NCBI GenBank assembly: GCA_018716485.1
Contig: DVJY01000052.1
Span: forward strand, 1-42,478
Source: Candidatus Scybalocola faecipullorum
GTDB lineage: Bacteria; Bacillota; Clostridia; Lachnospirales; Lachnospiraceae
DNA: 42,478 nt
Direction of reading: 5' to 3'
The notes below the pieces were generated by a model that had not been told where the DNA came from, ran no database searches, and saw nothing but the letters and a program-made list of their open reading frames with translations. A program made the translations under genes and the position numbers. This document shows, one piece after another, positions 24,284 through 33,625 of the stretch; the stretch's first letter is position 1, and every line of letters begins with the position of its first letter.

Positions 24284-25123
24284 ATGGCAGAAGTTTCTTC
24301 CCCTATACATCAGAAAAAAATTGCACTCATTAATGATTTTTCCGGATTTGGCCGCTGTTCAATCACTGTGGCACTGCCGGTGATCTCAGCGCTGAAAGTC
24401 CAGTGCTGTCCGGTGCCCACTTCCATATTTTCCAATCACACCGGATATAAAACTTACTTTTTTGATGATTATACATCTAAAATGCCTGCATATATCGAAC
24501 AATGGAAAAAGCTTGGCTTGAAATTTGACGGCATTGCTTCCGGATTTTTAGGTTCTAAGGAACAGATTGAGATTGTCACGGATTTTTTCCGTGATTTTAA
24601 AACAAAGGGGACGGTTATTATTGTTGATCCTGTCATGGGCGACTATGGAAAACCTTATAAGACTTATACACCGCAGATGTGCCAGCAAATGAAAAAGCTG
24701 ATCCGCCGCGCGGACATTATTACTCCAAATGTCACTGAGGCATGTATTTTGACCGATACTCCTTATAAAGAACATTTTACGATTCACGAATTGGAACTGA
24801 CAGCAAAAAAACTGTGTGCCATGGGTCCTAAAAAGATTGCCATCAGCGGCATCGTTCAGGGCCGTTATATCGCCAATGCATGCTACGAAAAAAACAGCGG
24901 CATGAAAATACGCCGCAGTCAAAAGGTGGGGATTCAGCGTTCCGGCACCGGCGATATTTTTGCCGCGATTATCGCTGCCGATGCCGTCAATGGTGTCAGC
25001 TTTGATCAATCCGTCAAAAAAGCCTCAAACTTTATCAAGCGGTGTCTGCTAAGATCCATTGAACTGCAAATTCCCCGCACCGACGGCGTTTGCTTCGAGG
25101 AACTGCTGCACACACTGCATTAA
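24284..25123 (+). CDS. pdxY: Pyridoxal/pyridoxamine kinase (PdxK/PdxY family)
   Basis: 279 residues of the ribokinase-like vitamin B6 kinase family. Motifs are INDFSGFGRCSITVALPVIS, PTSIFSNHTGY, VDPVMGDYGK, ITPNVTEACILT and the catalytic RSGTGDIFAA. It phosphorylates pyridoxal or pyridoxamine for PLP salvage. The ATG at 24284 has GAGG about 9 bases upstream. The preceding 155 bp holds a GCGCCGG/CCGGCGC inverted repeat near 24214-24250 but no riboswitch that I recognise. The radical SAM gene follows 23 bp later. Confidence 0.88.
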   Translation: MAEVSSPIHQKKIALINDFSGFGRCSITVALPVISALKVQCCPVPTSIFSNHTGYKTYFFDDYTSKMPAYIEQWKKLGLKFDGIASGFLGSKEQIEIVTDFFRDFKTKGTVIIVDPVMGDYGKPYKTYTPQMCQQMKKLIRRADIITPNVTEACILTDTPYKEHFTIHELELTAKKLCAMGPKKIAISGIVQGRYIANACYEKNSGMKIRRSQKVGIQRSGTGDIFAAIIAADAVNGVSFDQSVKKASNFIKRCLLRSIELQIPRTDGVCFEELLHTLH

Positions 25124-25146
25124 TTTTGCAGAAAGAAGGTTTTATA

Positions 25147-25749
25147 ATGACTATTTTTTACAAAGTACGCAACAATCTTTATGTCAACCTTACAAACCGC
25201 TGTCCATGCGCCTGCACATTTTGCCTGAGACAAACAAGGGATCATATGGAAAATTCCGGGTCTCTGTGGCTTGATCATGAGCCGTCTTTTGAAGAGGTGC
25301 TCAATGATCTGAAAAACTTTCGGCTGTCAGACTATAATGAAGTTGTTTTCTGCGGCTTCGGCGAACCGACAGAGGCCCTTGATATTTTACTTGAAACGGC
25401 ACGCTATATCAAATCCAGATTTTCAAATCCCATACGCATCAATACCAACGGCCTTGGCAATCTTATTAACGGAAGAGACATCGCGCCTCTGCTTTCCGGA
25501 CTGATTGATACAGTTTCAATCAGCCTGAATACGCCGGATGCCCGGTCTTATCATCAGCTTGTCCGCAGCCGTTTCGGAGATATTTCTTTTCAGGCGATGC
25601 TTGATTTTGCCAAAGAATGCACCAAATATGTCCCGAATGTTGTCATGACAACCGTTGACACAACAATTTCAAAAGAAGAAGAGGCTCAGTGCGGCCGCAT
25701 CTGTGAACAGCTTGGCGTCACTTACCGCATTCGCCCATGGGAAGACTGA
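25147..25749 (+). CDS. Radical SAM protein of the TatD-linked type
   Basis: 200 residues from ATG 25147 with AGAAAGAAGG upstream. The iron-sulfur cluster motif is C19-x3-C23-x2-C26 within TNRCPCACTFC. FCGFGEPTEALD is the GxGEP-type SAM motif, followed by RINTNGLGNLI and VSISLNTPDARSY. The short length and motif spacing fit the radical SAM family found next to or fused to TatD nucleases; the product is unknown. No TatD gene lies in this window. Its last 28 bp overlap the convergent YczE-like gene. Confidence 0.82.
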   Translation: MTIFYKVRNNLYVNLTNRCPCACTFCLRQTRDHMENSGSLWLDHEPSFEEVLNDLKNFRLSDYNEVVFCGFGEPTEALDILLETARYIKSRFSNPIRINTNGLGNLINGRDIAPLLSGLIDTVSISLNTPDARSYHQLVRSRFGDISFQAMLDFAKECTKYVPNVVMTTVDTTISKEEEAQCGRICEQLGVTYRIRPWED

Positions 25750-26399
25750 CATAAAAATCGTTTTTCAAACCGCTTCAGCAGCCATGTGATCGGTCTTGAG
25801 GTCAGCCCTACCAGCAGCGCTGCCGCAACGGTTCCCTCCCGAATGCCTTCAATTCTGCCCAGAAAAAGCCATGATGTCGCACCGGCAATAACAACCAGTG
25901 TGACATCGAAACCGATTTTCAGACTGCTGAATTTTACCGGAAATATGTGATTGAGGGCTAATACAACGCCTTCGCCCGCCAAAGTTACAGCTTTTGCCGT
26001 CACTTCAAAGCTGACGCCGGCAGCGACAAGTATAATCCCCGTCATGCAAAACAGACATTGCTGCCAGTAAGCATCATATTGAACCTCATTGATGGCCCAT
26101 ACGCCAAAATCCGTCAAATAGCCGAAAACAAAGGCAATAGGCAGCTGCATCAGCTGTATCAGCGGAAATTCTTTTCTCAGAATAAGAATCTGAATTAATA
26201 TAAATACACAGTGCATAAGAATCGTCGCATTTCCGACACTTAAAGGCACAATCAGGCTCAGCACATATGGAAAGCTTGAAATCGGCGACGTTCCAAGATC
26301 CGCCTTAATTGAGAATGCTACCCCAAACGCCATAATCATCAATCCGAAACAAAGATATACATATCTTTTTATCCATTCTGAAACACTTCGTTTTTCCAC
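25722..26399 (-). CDS. YczE/YitT-like integral membrane protein
   Basis: 225 residues with five hydrophobic segments. The N-terminal block YLCFGLMIMAFGVAFSIKA followed by DLGTSPISSFPYVLS is the signature of the YczE/YyaS membrane family. In B. subtilis YczE affects bacillaene synthesis, but no general function is known. It starts at GTG 26399 with GAGGAGC upstream, four bases after the EamA stop, so the two form an operon. Confidence 0.83.
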   Translation of the reverse strand: MEKRSVSEWIKRYVYLCFGLMIMAFGVAFSIKADLGTSPISSFPYVLSLIVPLSVGNATILMHCVFILIQILILRKEFPLIQLMQLPIAFVFGYLTDFGVWAINEVQYDAYWQQCLFCMTGIILVAAGVSFEVTAKAVTLAGEGVVLALNHIFPVKFSSLKIGFDVTLVVIAGATSWLFLGRIEGIREGTVAAALLVGLTSRPITWLLKRFEKRFLCQSSHGRMR

Positions 26400-26402
26400 T
26401 TT

Positions 26403-27305
26403 TTATGCTCCTCTCTTTGAAACAGAGGGCAGCTGCGCTAAAATAATCGCCGCAAACATCAGTACACAGCCTAATATTTCCCGTCCTGAAAGCACTTGTC
26501 CCAGAATAACCCAGCCGGCAAGTACGGAAAATACCGATTCAAGACTTAAAACAAGGGATGCCACCGTCGGATCAGCATCTTTTTGTGCAATGACCTGAAG
26601 CGTGTATGCAACGCCGCAGGAAAGCACGCCTGCATATAAAATCGGCAGCCATGCCGCTGTAATATCACTGACCGCCGGTTTTTCAAACAGCAGCATCGGC
26701 ACTGCAGAAATAAGACCCGCTGTCAAAAATTGTATACAGGACATTTTTACTCCGTCTGTCTTTGGCGAAAAATAATCAATCAGCAAAATATGCACAGAAA
26801 ATACCAGCGCACACAGCAGTACCAGCAAATCTCCTCTGCCAAGCTTCAGCGACCCGGACATACAGAGCAGATAAAGCCCTGCCACGGCAATAATGACACT
26901 GATCCATACGCGCACCCCTGCTTTTCTCCTAAAAAAAATACCGAGAACCGGTACGATAATAATATACATGGCCGTAATAAAACCAGCCTTGCCAACGGTC
27001 GTATATTGTATACCGATCTGCTGCAGTGCAGCAGCAGCTCCCAATGCAATTCCGCACAGGATACCTCCGATAAACATATATTTTTTATTTGTTCTTTCCA
27101 CCTTTTTCTCCGTCCGGCTTCCTTTCATACGTTCCAGAATAAAAATACACGGAATCAATACCAGCCCTCCGATGACCATCCGGACGCAATTAAATGTAAA
27201 CGGGCCCACATAGTTCATGCCGTCGCTCTGAGCGACAAAAGCGATACCCCATATGAACGCCGTCAGCAAAAGCATTGCCGTTCCCTTCAGTTCCTTTTTG
27301 CGCAT
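26403..27305 (-). CDS. EamA/DMT family transporter
   Basis: 300 residues from ATG 27305, which is preceded by GGAGGGAAACTG; the ORF is open further upstream but without a signal. Ten hydrophobic segments form two EamA repeats (MLLLTAFIWGIAFVAQSDGM; QYTTVGKAGFITAMYIIIVP; ASLVLSLESVFSVLAGWVI). It is similar in pattern to the protein at 4085-4999. The transported metabolite is unknown. Confidence 0.88.
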   Translation of the reverse strand: MRKKELKGTAMLLLTAFIWGIAFVAQSDGMNYVGPFTFNCVRMVIGGLVLIPCIFILERMKGSRTEKKVERTNKKYMFIGGILCGIALGAAAALQQIGIQYTTVGKAGFITAMYIIIVPVLGIFFRRKAGVRVWISVIIAVAGLYLLCMSGSLKLGRGDLLVLLCALVFSVHILLIDYFSPKTDGVKMSCIQFLTAGLISAVPMLLFEKPAVSDITAAWLPILYAGVLSCGVAYTLQVIAQKDADPTVASLVLSLESVFSVLAGWVILGQVLSGREILGCVLMFAAIILAQLPSVSKRGA

Positions 27306-27392
27306 CAGTTTCCCTCCTGTAAATATAACATCATGCATTGACATTATAGCACTAAGCCATCCGAACCGCAAATCAGACATCATTCGATGACA

Positions 27393-27442
27393 TAAAAAAG
27401 CCGCTGCCTCACAGATTGACATGCATCCGTGCTGCAGCAGCT
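27393..27442 (-). terminator. Terminator after the NatB-like gene
   Basis: AGCCGCTGC (27399-27407) pairs with GCAGCAGCT (27434-27442) with one mismatch, across a 26-base loop, followed on the minus strand by six Ts. It lies 31 bp after the natB stop. Confidence 0.6.
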
Positions 27443-27473
27443 CCGATTTTTCCGCTCTTATTGATGTAGTGTC

Positions 27474-28673
27474 TTATGCGTTAAACATCAGCTTCTCACT
27501 GTTAAATGCTGATGCCACAAGTTTTGAAATCGCTGCCGTAAAAACAATCGTCGAAATAACATTAATAAGGAAATTCACAACTGTCAGTTCATTTGTAAAA
27601 ATCTGCCCGATCCCAAGGGCGCTGCCATATACAGGTACCGCATATTCCCATGTCTTATGATCGCCCATAGAGAACATTGTCAATAATCCGGCGACAATCA
27701 CTAAAATATATATCGGCGATACATAACTGGAAGCCTCTTTCACTGACTTTGCAAACACTGCCAGCAAACTGATCACTGCGACAAAAAAAGCAGCCAGTAC
27801 AAGCATCATCACTGCAATCATCACAATCTGCAGCGGTGTCATGGATATATTGCTGTCAATCATCCCCTGCATTGTAATCGGCATCGCGACAACAAGCGCG
27901 ATTATATAAATACACGATGACAGCATAGATAATGTTGTCAGCGACAGCAGCTTGCCCATCATGATCGACATACGGCTGACCGGTGTCAGCAAAAGACTTG
28001 CCATCGTTCCCCGTTCTTTTTCACCCGCAATTGTATCAACGCCAAGACTCATCGTGCCAGAGAAAAGCAGGACCACAATGATATATGGAATAAGCATACT
28101 AAGCATCTGTCCGGAAGCCCTCTGCTCATCATAAATCTCACTGGCGCTGTTATTGGCGTCTACTGTAAATACGTTGAGAACACTCAAATCGCCAAGACGC
28201 TCCGCAAGAAGCTTATTATACACCGTTGAATTAAGTATTGAAAGGAAGTTTTCTCTTACTGCTGAAGAATACTCTTCCGATGGATTATAAAAAGTATGGA
28301 TATCCGGCGAACTTCCATTTTCTGTCTGCGTCATAAAATCTTCCGGAAAACTGACATATAGATCCAGTTCGCCAGTTCTGATCTGCTGTGTCAGACTGTC
28401 ATCAGGAATACTGCTGCCGTCATTGATCAGCTGCACATCATTACTCTCAATAAAATCCGCAAAGTCCGCTTCCAGCGCATCGGGCATATGATTAATCATT
28501 ACCGTGCCTCTGTGCTCCTGTATATCGTTAATCATATTATTGGTCATAAAGCCGACAAGGCTGTAAATACCGATCATCAAAATAACCGGAAGCAAAAATA
28601 TGGAAAAAATCATCTTAGGTTCTTTAAAAACCCTTTTCATTTCCTTACAATAAACTGCTTTAAATCCGCTCAT
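27474..28673 (-). CDS. natB: ABC-2 type permease, NatB-like
   Basis: 399 residues. One N-terminal helix (MIFSIFLLPVILMIGIYSL) is followed by a large extracellular domain (about 45-190) and five more helices, with the conserved TIAGEKERGTMASLLLTPVS before the third helix. This is the NatB pattern of sodium-export ABC permeases. It overlaps the ATPase gene by 4 bp (ATGA). The sodium role is by family; drug or peptide export is possible. Confidence 0.83.
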   Translation of the reverse strand: MSGFKAVYCKEMKRVFKEPKMIFSIFLLPVILMIGIYSLVGFMTNNMINDIQEHRGTVMINHMPDALEADFADFIESNDVQLINDGSSIPDDSLTQQIRTGELDLYVSFPEDFMTQTENGSSPDIHTFYNPSEEYSSAVRENFLSILNSTVYNKLLAERLGDLSVLNVFTVDANNSASEIYDEQRASGQMLSMLIPYIIVVLLFSGTMSLGVDTIAGEKERGTMASLLLTPVSRMSIMMGKLLSLTTLSMLSSCIYIIALVVAMPITMQGMIDSNISMTPLQIVMIAVMMLVLAAFFVAVISLLAVFAKSVKEASSYVSPIYILVIVAGLLTMFSMGDHKTWEYAVPVYGSALGIGQIFTNELTVVNFLINVISTIVFTAAISKLVASAFNSEKLMFNA

Positions 28674-29449
28674 CCTGCCGCCTCCTGACTGTGTTTTTTG
28701 TAGTACTCAAAAAATGCTTCTTCCAGATCACCGGCTTTTGTCTCTTCCAGAAGCATATCCAGTGTACCGCAGGCAACAAGACGCCCGTCAATAATAATCG
28801 CGATTCTATCGCACAGTTTTTGTGCCTCCGACATAATATGTGTCGAGATGACAATTGTTTTACCTTCTGTTTTCAGTTTCTGAAGATAATCGATGACCGC
28901 TTTAGCCGTAATAATATCAAGTCCGGTCGTCGGCTCATCAAAAATTACAATTTCGGGATCATGGATCAGACTGACTGCAATAGAAACTTTCTGCTTCATA
29001 CCTGAAGACAGTTCTTCAATCTTTTTGTCCTTAAACTCCGTGATTCCGAAATACTCAAAAAGTTCCTCACGGCGACGGCTGATCTGTTCCTCTGTCATTT
29101 CTCTGAGACGTCCGAAAAAAGAGAACATATAATCCGCCGAAAACTGAGGATCCATCTTGATTTCATTGGTCAGAAAACCAATCGTTCTCCGCACCTTTTC
29201 CGAATCTTTGACCGTATCCGCTCCATTGACAGTAATCTGGCCTTCTGTGGGTTTTAAAAGTGTTGCCATACAGCGCAGCGTCGTCGTCTTTCCTGCGCCG
29301 TTTGTCCCGAGAAGCCCGAAAATCTCGCCGTCATTGACCGTAAGCGACAGATTATCAACAGCTTTCTTTGTTGTCTCCTTTGTCTTCAGTTCTTTCTGCT
29401 GTTTCTTGTTCAGCTTAAAAACTTTGGACAAATGCTGAATCTGAATCAT
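28670..29449 (-). CDS. natA: ABC transporter ATPase, NatA-like
   Basis: 259 residues from ATG 29449, preceded by CAGGAGGTAAAACGA. Walker A is GLLGTNGAGKTTT, the ABC signature LSSGMKQK, Walker B IVIFDEPTTGLD, and the H-loop STHIMSE. The basic stretch NKKQQKELKTKETTKKAV before the core is typical of NatA homologues. A 6-bp hairpin AATGCC/GGCATT (29472-29488) precedes the ribosome site. Confidence 0.9.
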   Translation of the reverse strand: MIQIQHLSKVFKLNKKQQKELKTKETTKKAVDNLSLTVNDGEIFGLLGTNGAGKTTTLRCMATLLKPTEGQITVNGADTVKDSEKVRRTIGFLTNEIKMDPQFSADYMFSFFGRLREMTEEQISRRREELFEYFGITEFKDKKIEELSSGMKQKVSIAVSLIHDPEIVIFDEPTTGLDIITAKAVIDYLQKLKTEGKTIVISTHIMSEAQKLCDRIAIIIDGRLVACGTLDMLLEETKAGDLEEAFFEYYKKHSQEAAG

Positions 29450-29584
29450 TCGTTTTACCTCCTGCAAATTAAATGCCAAAACGGCATTGTGAAACCTATG
29501 ATTCAGTCTTTCCAGTTCCACTGCTCAAAGCATATCACGGCGTTAAAATTTTCACAACTAATATGTATAAAACTTTACATCTTC

Positions 29585-30466
29585 TTAAGAAATTTTACAA
29601 AGCCGGTTGGCAATATCCGCAAACTGATCCAGTGTCAGCGCCTCTCCGCGCACGGTCGGCAGAAGTCCTGCCTGAATAAGCACCGTCTGAATAAGTTCTT
29701 TATCCGCCTGAATTTCCGGTGAGTTATTTAACGCATTCACCAATGTTTTCCTTCGCTGATTAAATGCCGCACGGATCATCTTAAACATCAGCGTCTCATC
29801 TTCCACATATACCGGCGGTTTTTCATGCTTTGTCAACCGAATAACCGCTGAATCCACATTCGGTCTTGGCATAAAACAGTTGCATGGTACATTGGCAACA
29901 ACATAAGGGTCGGCATAATACTGAACGGCCAGTGAAAGCGCCCCGTAATCTTTTGTCCCCGGGCCTGAACGCATCCTTGCCGCTACTTCTTTCTGCACCA
30001 TCACTGTCATATTTTCCAACGGCACATGGCTTTCAAACAACCCCATAATAATCGGTGTTGTAATATAATACGGCAAATTGGCCACAACTTTAATCGGCTT
30101 TCCGCCGTTGCGCTCATCCACCAGCTTTTGAATATCCAATTTAAGGATGTCTTCATTAATAACGGTTACATTATCATAGTCCGCCAGCGTTTCTTCAAGA
30201 ATCGGCAGAAGATTTTTGTCAATTTCCACAGCAACGACAGTTCCTGCTGATTCTGCCAAATACTGAGTCATCGTCCCGATCCCCGGTCCGATTTCCACAA
30301 CCATATCCTCTTTTGTCACACCTGCGCCTGCAATGATTTTTTGAAGCACATGCGCATCAATCAAAAAGTTTTGTCCAAATTTTTTTTGAAAATTAAAATT
30401 GTATTTTTTTATAATTTCTATTGTTTTTTGTGGATTTGAAAGTTTTTCTGTCATCGGCATCATCAT
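29585..30466 (-). CDS. rsmA: 16S rRNA (adenine1518-N6/adenine1519-N6)-dimethyltransferase
   Basis: About 293 residues. KsgA motifs are KKFGQNFLIDAHVLQKII, the SAM-binding VEIGPGIGTMTQYL, VAVEIDKNL and the catalytic NLPYYITTP, then the C-terminal AAFNQRRKTLVNAL. The enzyme dimethylates two adjacent adenosines near the 3' end of 16S rRNA. Four in-frame ATGs lie in the first five codons; the first overlaps the VOC stop (ATGA). AAAGG is best spaced for the third (30460). Confidence 0.95.
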   Translation of the reverse strand: MMMPMTEKLSNPQKTIEIIKKYNFNFQKKFGQNFLIDAHVLQKIIAGAGVTKEDMVVEIGPGIGTMTQYLAESAGTVVAVEIDKNLLPILEETLADYDNVTVINEDILKLDIQKLVDERNGGKPIKVVANLPYYITTPIIMGLFESHVPLENMTVMVQKEVAARMRSGPGTKDYGALSLAVQYYADPYVVANVPCNCFMPRPNVDSAVIRLTKHEKPPVYVEDETLMFKMIRAAFNQRRKTLVNALNNSPEIQADKELIQTVLIQAGLLPTVRGEALTLDQFADIANRLCKIS

Positions 30467-30837
30467 CCTTTAGCCGGTATAATTTCAATCCAGTAGCCGT
30501 CAGGGTCATTAATAAAGTAAATCCCCATGGCCTCATTGATAAAGCAGACACAGTCCATGGCCTGATGTTTGGTAAGAGACGCCTCATAATCATCCACAGT
30601 CAACGCCAAATGAAATTCATTGTCTCCCAGATTATATGACGGTTTGTCCCAATCTTTTAACCATGTCAGTTCAAGAAGATGCTCTGTTTCGCCATCCCCA
30701 AGATACACAATAATAAAACTGCCGTCTTCCGGTGTGATACGGTCAACTTCTTTTAATCCGAGCGCTTCCTCATAAAAATTTAAAGACTTTTCCAGATCAA
30801 CCACATTCAGATTGTTGTGCGCAAATTTATATTTCAT
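30463..30837 (-). CDS. VOC family protein (glyoxalase I-like)
   Basis: 124 residues with two beta-alpha-beta-beta-beta modules. HNNLNVVDLEKSLNFYEEAL begins the first with a metal-ligand His, EHLLELTW carries a Glu, NEFHLALTVDDYE a His, and YFINDPDGYWIEIIP the last Glu. All four lactoylglutathione-lyase-type metal ligands appear present, so methylglyoxal detoxification is plausible. GAGGTGAAAAGAG forms its ribosome site. It leads the VOC-rsmA operon. Confidence 0.85.
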   Translation of the reverse strand: MKYKFAHNNLNVVDLEKSLNFYEEALGLKEVDRITPEDGSFIIVYLGDGETEHLLELTWLKDWDKPSYNLGDNEFHLALTVDDYEASLTKHQAMDCVCFINEAMGIYFINDPDGYWIEIIPAKG

Positions 30838-30878
30838 CTCTTTTCACCTCATATTAAATTTTTTCTGTTATCTGTATT

Positions 30879-30907
30879 ATCATATCGTATCGCTATAAAA
30901 CTTTCAA
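30879..30907 (-). promoter_or_regulatory. Promoter of the VOC-rsmA operon
   Basis: Minus-strand TTGAAA (30907-30902), 17-bp spacer and TATGAT (30884-30879), about 42 bp before the VOC start. Confidence 0.7.
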
Positions 30908-30998
30908 GTTCTTACAATATATTTACATGCCTTGCTTTTTATCTGAAATCTGATAAGATTATACATACATAGATGCTAAATTTAAAGGAGATATGATT

Positions 30999-31652
30999 TT
31001 GAAAAAGAAACTTTTCGCAGTGATACTTATAATAATGCTGCTGTGCGTAACTTTATTGAGCGGCTGTGCTTCTTTTGACCGGTCTGCTTATGTTCAGGCA
31101 GCATTGGATTCTTTATATAAAGGTGAACATACATTATTTTCGGAAATCACCAAAACTGATGTTTCTGTCCTTGAACAAAATTATGAAGAAGCGATAGATG
31201 CCGAAATGGAATCCTTCCTGACATACATGGGCATTGCAGATTATGCTTCCTATATCAGCGAAGAAACACGCAGTGATATCCGCCTTTTGATTCGAGATGT
31301 TTACAGCCATGCCAGTTATTCTGTCGGCTCTGAAGACGAGAACGGAACTGTCACTGTCCGTATACTTCCGATTGATCTTTATTCTGCAACGAATTCGGCA
31401 TTAACAGCCTATATGGATGATTTTTTTGAGAAAAATGATGCTCATGAATTTTCTGAACTTACAGATGAAGAATTTTATACTCAATATATTACGGGTATCG
31501 TAGATATTTTAAGAAAATCTTTGGACGATATCACCTATACAAGTGAGGTCAGCATTCCTGTAGATATTGAAGTAACCGATCACAATGTCTACAGCATCTC
31601 TCAGCAGTCTCTGGATGATATCGACAGCCATATTATCAACTATAATTTTTAA
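30999..31652 (+). CDS. Putative lipoprotein of unknown function
   Basis: 217 residues from TTG 30999. AAAGGAG ends eight bases before it, but only two bases before the ATG at 30993, so the TTG is preferred. The signal MKKKLFAVILIIMLLCVTLL ends in the lipobox LSGC, so the protein is anchored outside the membrane. The mature part is acidic and helical, resembling the DUF5105-type Gram-positive lipoproteins; I recognise no catalytic motif. TTGCTT-N16-TAAGAT upstream may be its promoter. It is monocistronic. Confidence 0.8.
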   Translation: MKKKLFAVILIIMLLCVTLLSGCASFDRSAYVQAALDSLYKGEHTLFSEITKTDVSVLEQNYEEAIDAEMESFLTYMGIADYASYISEETRSDIRLLIRDVYSHASYSVGSEDENGTVTVRILPIDLYSATNSALTAYMDDFFEKNDAHEFSELTDEEFYTQYITGIVDILRKSLDDITYTSEVSIPVDIEVTDHNVYSISQQSLDDIDSHIINYNF

Positions 31653-31669
31653 AAATTATTCACATTCAC

Positions 31670-31707
31670 AGCCGGGAAATCTTCAGACAGATTCCCGGCT
31701 CTTTTTC
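31670..31707 (+). terminator. Terminator of the lipoprotein gene
   Basis: 9-bp stem AGCCGGGAA/TTCCCGGCT with a 13-base loop and CTTTTTC after it on the plus strand. Confidence 0.8.
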
Positions 31708-31740
31708 AGAATCCGCCGCTTGGTTATCGTCACCTTAGGC

Positions 31741-32244
31741 TTATTTCTCCAATTCTGTTTCTTCCGAAATCCACTGTTTCGCAAGCAGCAAACTGACTTT
31801 GACTGCTTTGGCAATCTGTTCGGCAGGCAGCCCCATATCGGCAAGCGACTGCGCCGCATCTTTTTTGGCTCTCATCTCACCAATCTCTACGCCTCGCTGC
31901 TCACCGACGGATATCCCCTCATTATAAATTTTATCCATCTCACTGCACATATATCTCACACCTTCCTTGCTTTCCTTTAACTCACGGAAACGTTCGGCTA
32001 AAACTTCACTGTACATCTCTCCCGAATTTTTGCAGTGCAGATCGTGCATCAGGCGCCCTAACTTTGTATCACCCTGTATCTTTGAATTTACATAAATCAT
32101 ATGTGCGCCGTCTGCAAAATCCTTCTGTGTCTCTCTGACCTTTCGGTCTATATGATATGCTGGAAGCCCATCCCCCAACGGATCATCCTTTGTAATAAAT
32201 ATCACATAACTGTCCGGCAGATTCTCATATAGCTTGCCTATATT
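31741..32244 (-). pseudogene. Rpn/PD-(D/E)XK nuclease family transposase remnant
   Basis: The frame carries the C-terminal half of the Lachnospiraceae-type Rpn family: LPDSYVIFITKDDPLGDGL, then YHIDRKVRETQKDFADGAH, MIYVNSKIQGDTKLGRLMHD, and a helical tail GVEIGEMRAKKDAAQSLADM. Full proteins have about 150 more N-terminal residues holding the nuclease core. Here homology stops just after an in-frame TAG at 32247-32245, and no upstream sequence restores it. The remaining piece opens at GTG 32205 but has no clear ribosome site. Probably a decayed copy. Confidence 0.72.
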
Positions 32245-32397
32245 CTATCTCAGCAGTTTGATGGATTTCAAGCCCCCTAAATGTCAATATTCCTTTAAAT
32301 ATTTTGATAATTTTTGTTTATTTTCACAAATTAATTGACAATTCCGACATGAAACTTCTATATTTGTGAAGTCCTTTCATATTACTAATTCTTTCTC

Positions 32398-33624
32398 CTA
32401 CCCAACTTGGCGCTTTTTAAATCCAATCCCTGCAAGAGGCAGTAAAATCAATGCCAGTATCGCATACACGACGGCATTCATTGTAAACGAATCCAAAATC
32501 ACCGAGCCGAACTGATAGGTAATATACTGTGCAAAGTTGGGCGTAAGTGACTGATAAGGCGTCAAAAATACGATCAGGTTATAGATACCCGCAGTTCCAT
32601 TTGGAGAAAGGAACATTGGAATAAAAAGAACAGGTATGACAACGATCAATACAAAATACGGGGTTTTCATTTTAGAAGACAAGAAAAGCGTCAAACCGAT
32701 CATTGCAATCAATACCAAATAAATTACACCCAAATTGATAAGCGTACCTTCCAAGAATGTAAACGGATAAGGAACGGCAGTCCCGTTAATTTGTAAGGGC
32801 AGATTCCACCCGTCAACGCCATATGCTGCAAGCGGTATGGCAAAAGCGGCGATAATGTGCAGCGTAAAAGCAAGCAAACCGAACAGAAGGGACGCTATGG
32901 TCTTTGCTGTTGTCAGCTTCGTCTTTCCGTACTTGGAGGATAACACCACCGCATCTGTTCCGGCCTGATACTCACCCGAAAAAACAGGACATAGGATAAT
33001 ACAAATCGCTAAAAGCGGGAAAATGAGCAATTCAAAACAACTTATGATAACTTCCCACCCCTCAAAGTAACCATATTGAAGCGGCGTTTCTACCTTGCTG
33101 TTCATGTGCAGCCAATATTCTTTTGCGGTTTCGGATAATTCACGGGACGGCTCATTTACGATACTCTCAATTTTGTCCTGCCTTGCCTGATAAAAGTCAG
33201 CTCCGTCAGAGGTATCTGCGGATAGCAAATTGTTATAGCCAACTGTTACATTAGGCTCTGCAAAGTTTGTTGCGATCATATTAAGCAGGCTTTCCCTATA
33301 TGCAATGTCATTCCAATAAGCGTCATCAACTAAGAACTGTTCCTGACCGTCATAGCCCACATTATCGGGATTTTCAAAAAGCTGCTTTACTTCTTCTATT
33401 GTTTCCGTAACATATTCATTCGTCAGCAAAACAGAAATTCTTTCATACTGTTCCTTGTCGTATTTAATACCTTCAATGCCTCGAAGAACACCGTCCTGAT
33501 TGTAGGTTTGATACTGTATGATCGGCAAAGCAAAGAACACAGCCGTCATAAGCAAGCTGACCAGCATAACCACAATCGTTGATTTTTTTCTTAATATTTT
33601 CAGGAATTCATACTTAACCAGCAT
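32398..33624 (-). CDS. ABC-2 type permease of the two-component/ABC cluster
   Basis: 408 residues from ATG 33624 with AAGGGAGTG upstream. The first helix is STIVVMLVSLLMTAVFFAL, an extracellular region follows to about residue 200, then about five more helices including LLIFPLLAICIILCPVFSGE and VFSGEYQAGTDAVVLSSKYG, the usual motif of ABC-2 permeases. It starts one base after its ATPase gene. The cargo is unknown; homologues next to two-component systems often export peptides or antimicrobials. Confidence 0.83.
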   Translation of the reverse strand: MLVKYEFLKILRKKSTIVVMLVSLLMTAVFFALPIIQYQTYNQDGVLRGIEGIKYDKEQYERISVLLTNEYVTETIEEVKQLFENPDNVGYDGQEQFLVDDAYWNDIAYRESLLNMIATNFAEPNVTVGYNNLLSADTSDGADFYQARQDKIESIVNEPSRELSETAKEYWLHMNSKVETPLQYGYFEGWEVIISCFELLIFPLLAICIILCPVFSGEYQAGTDAVVLSSKYGKTKLTTAKTIASLLFGLLAFTLHIIAAFAIPLAAYGVDGWNLPLQINGTAVPYPFTFLEGTLINLGVIYLVLIAMIGLTLFLSSKMKTPYFVLIVVIPVLFIPMFLSPNGTAGIYNLIVFLTPYQSLTPNFAQYITYQFGSVILDSFTMNAVVYAILALILLPLAGIGFKKRQVG

Positions 33625-33625
33625 T

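Noticed and set aside
26730-27341. A 203-codon plus-strand open frame opposite the EamA gene
   Set aside because: Antisense to a clear membrane transporter; polar His/Gln-rich translation typical of the reverse strand of hydrophobic codons.
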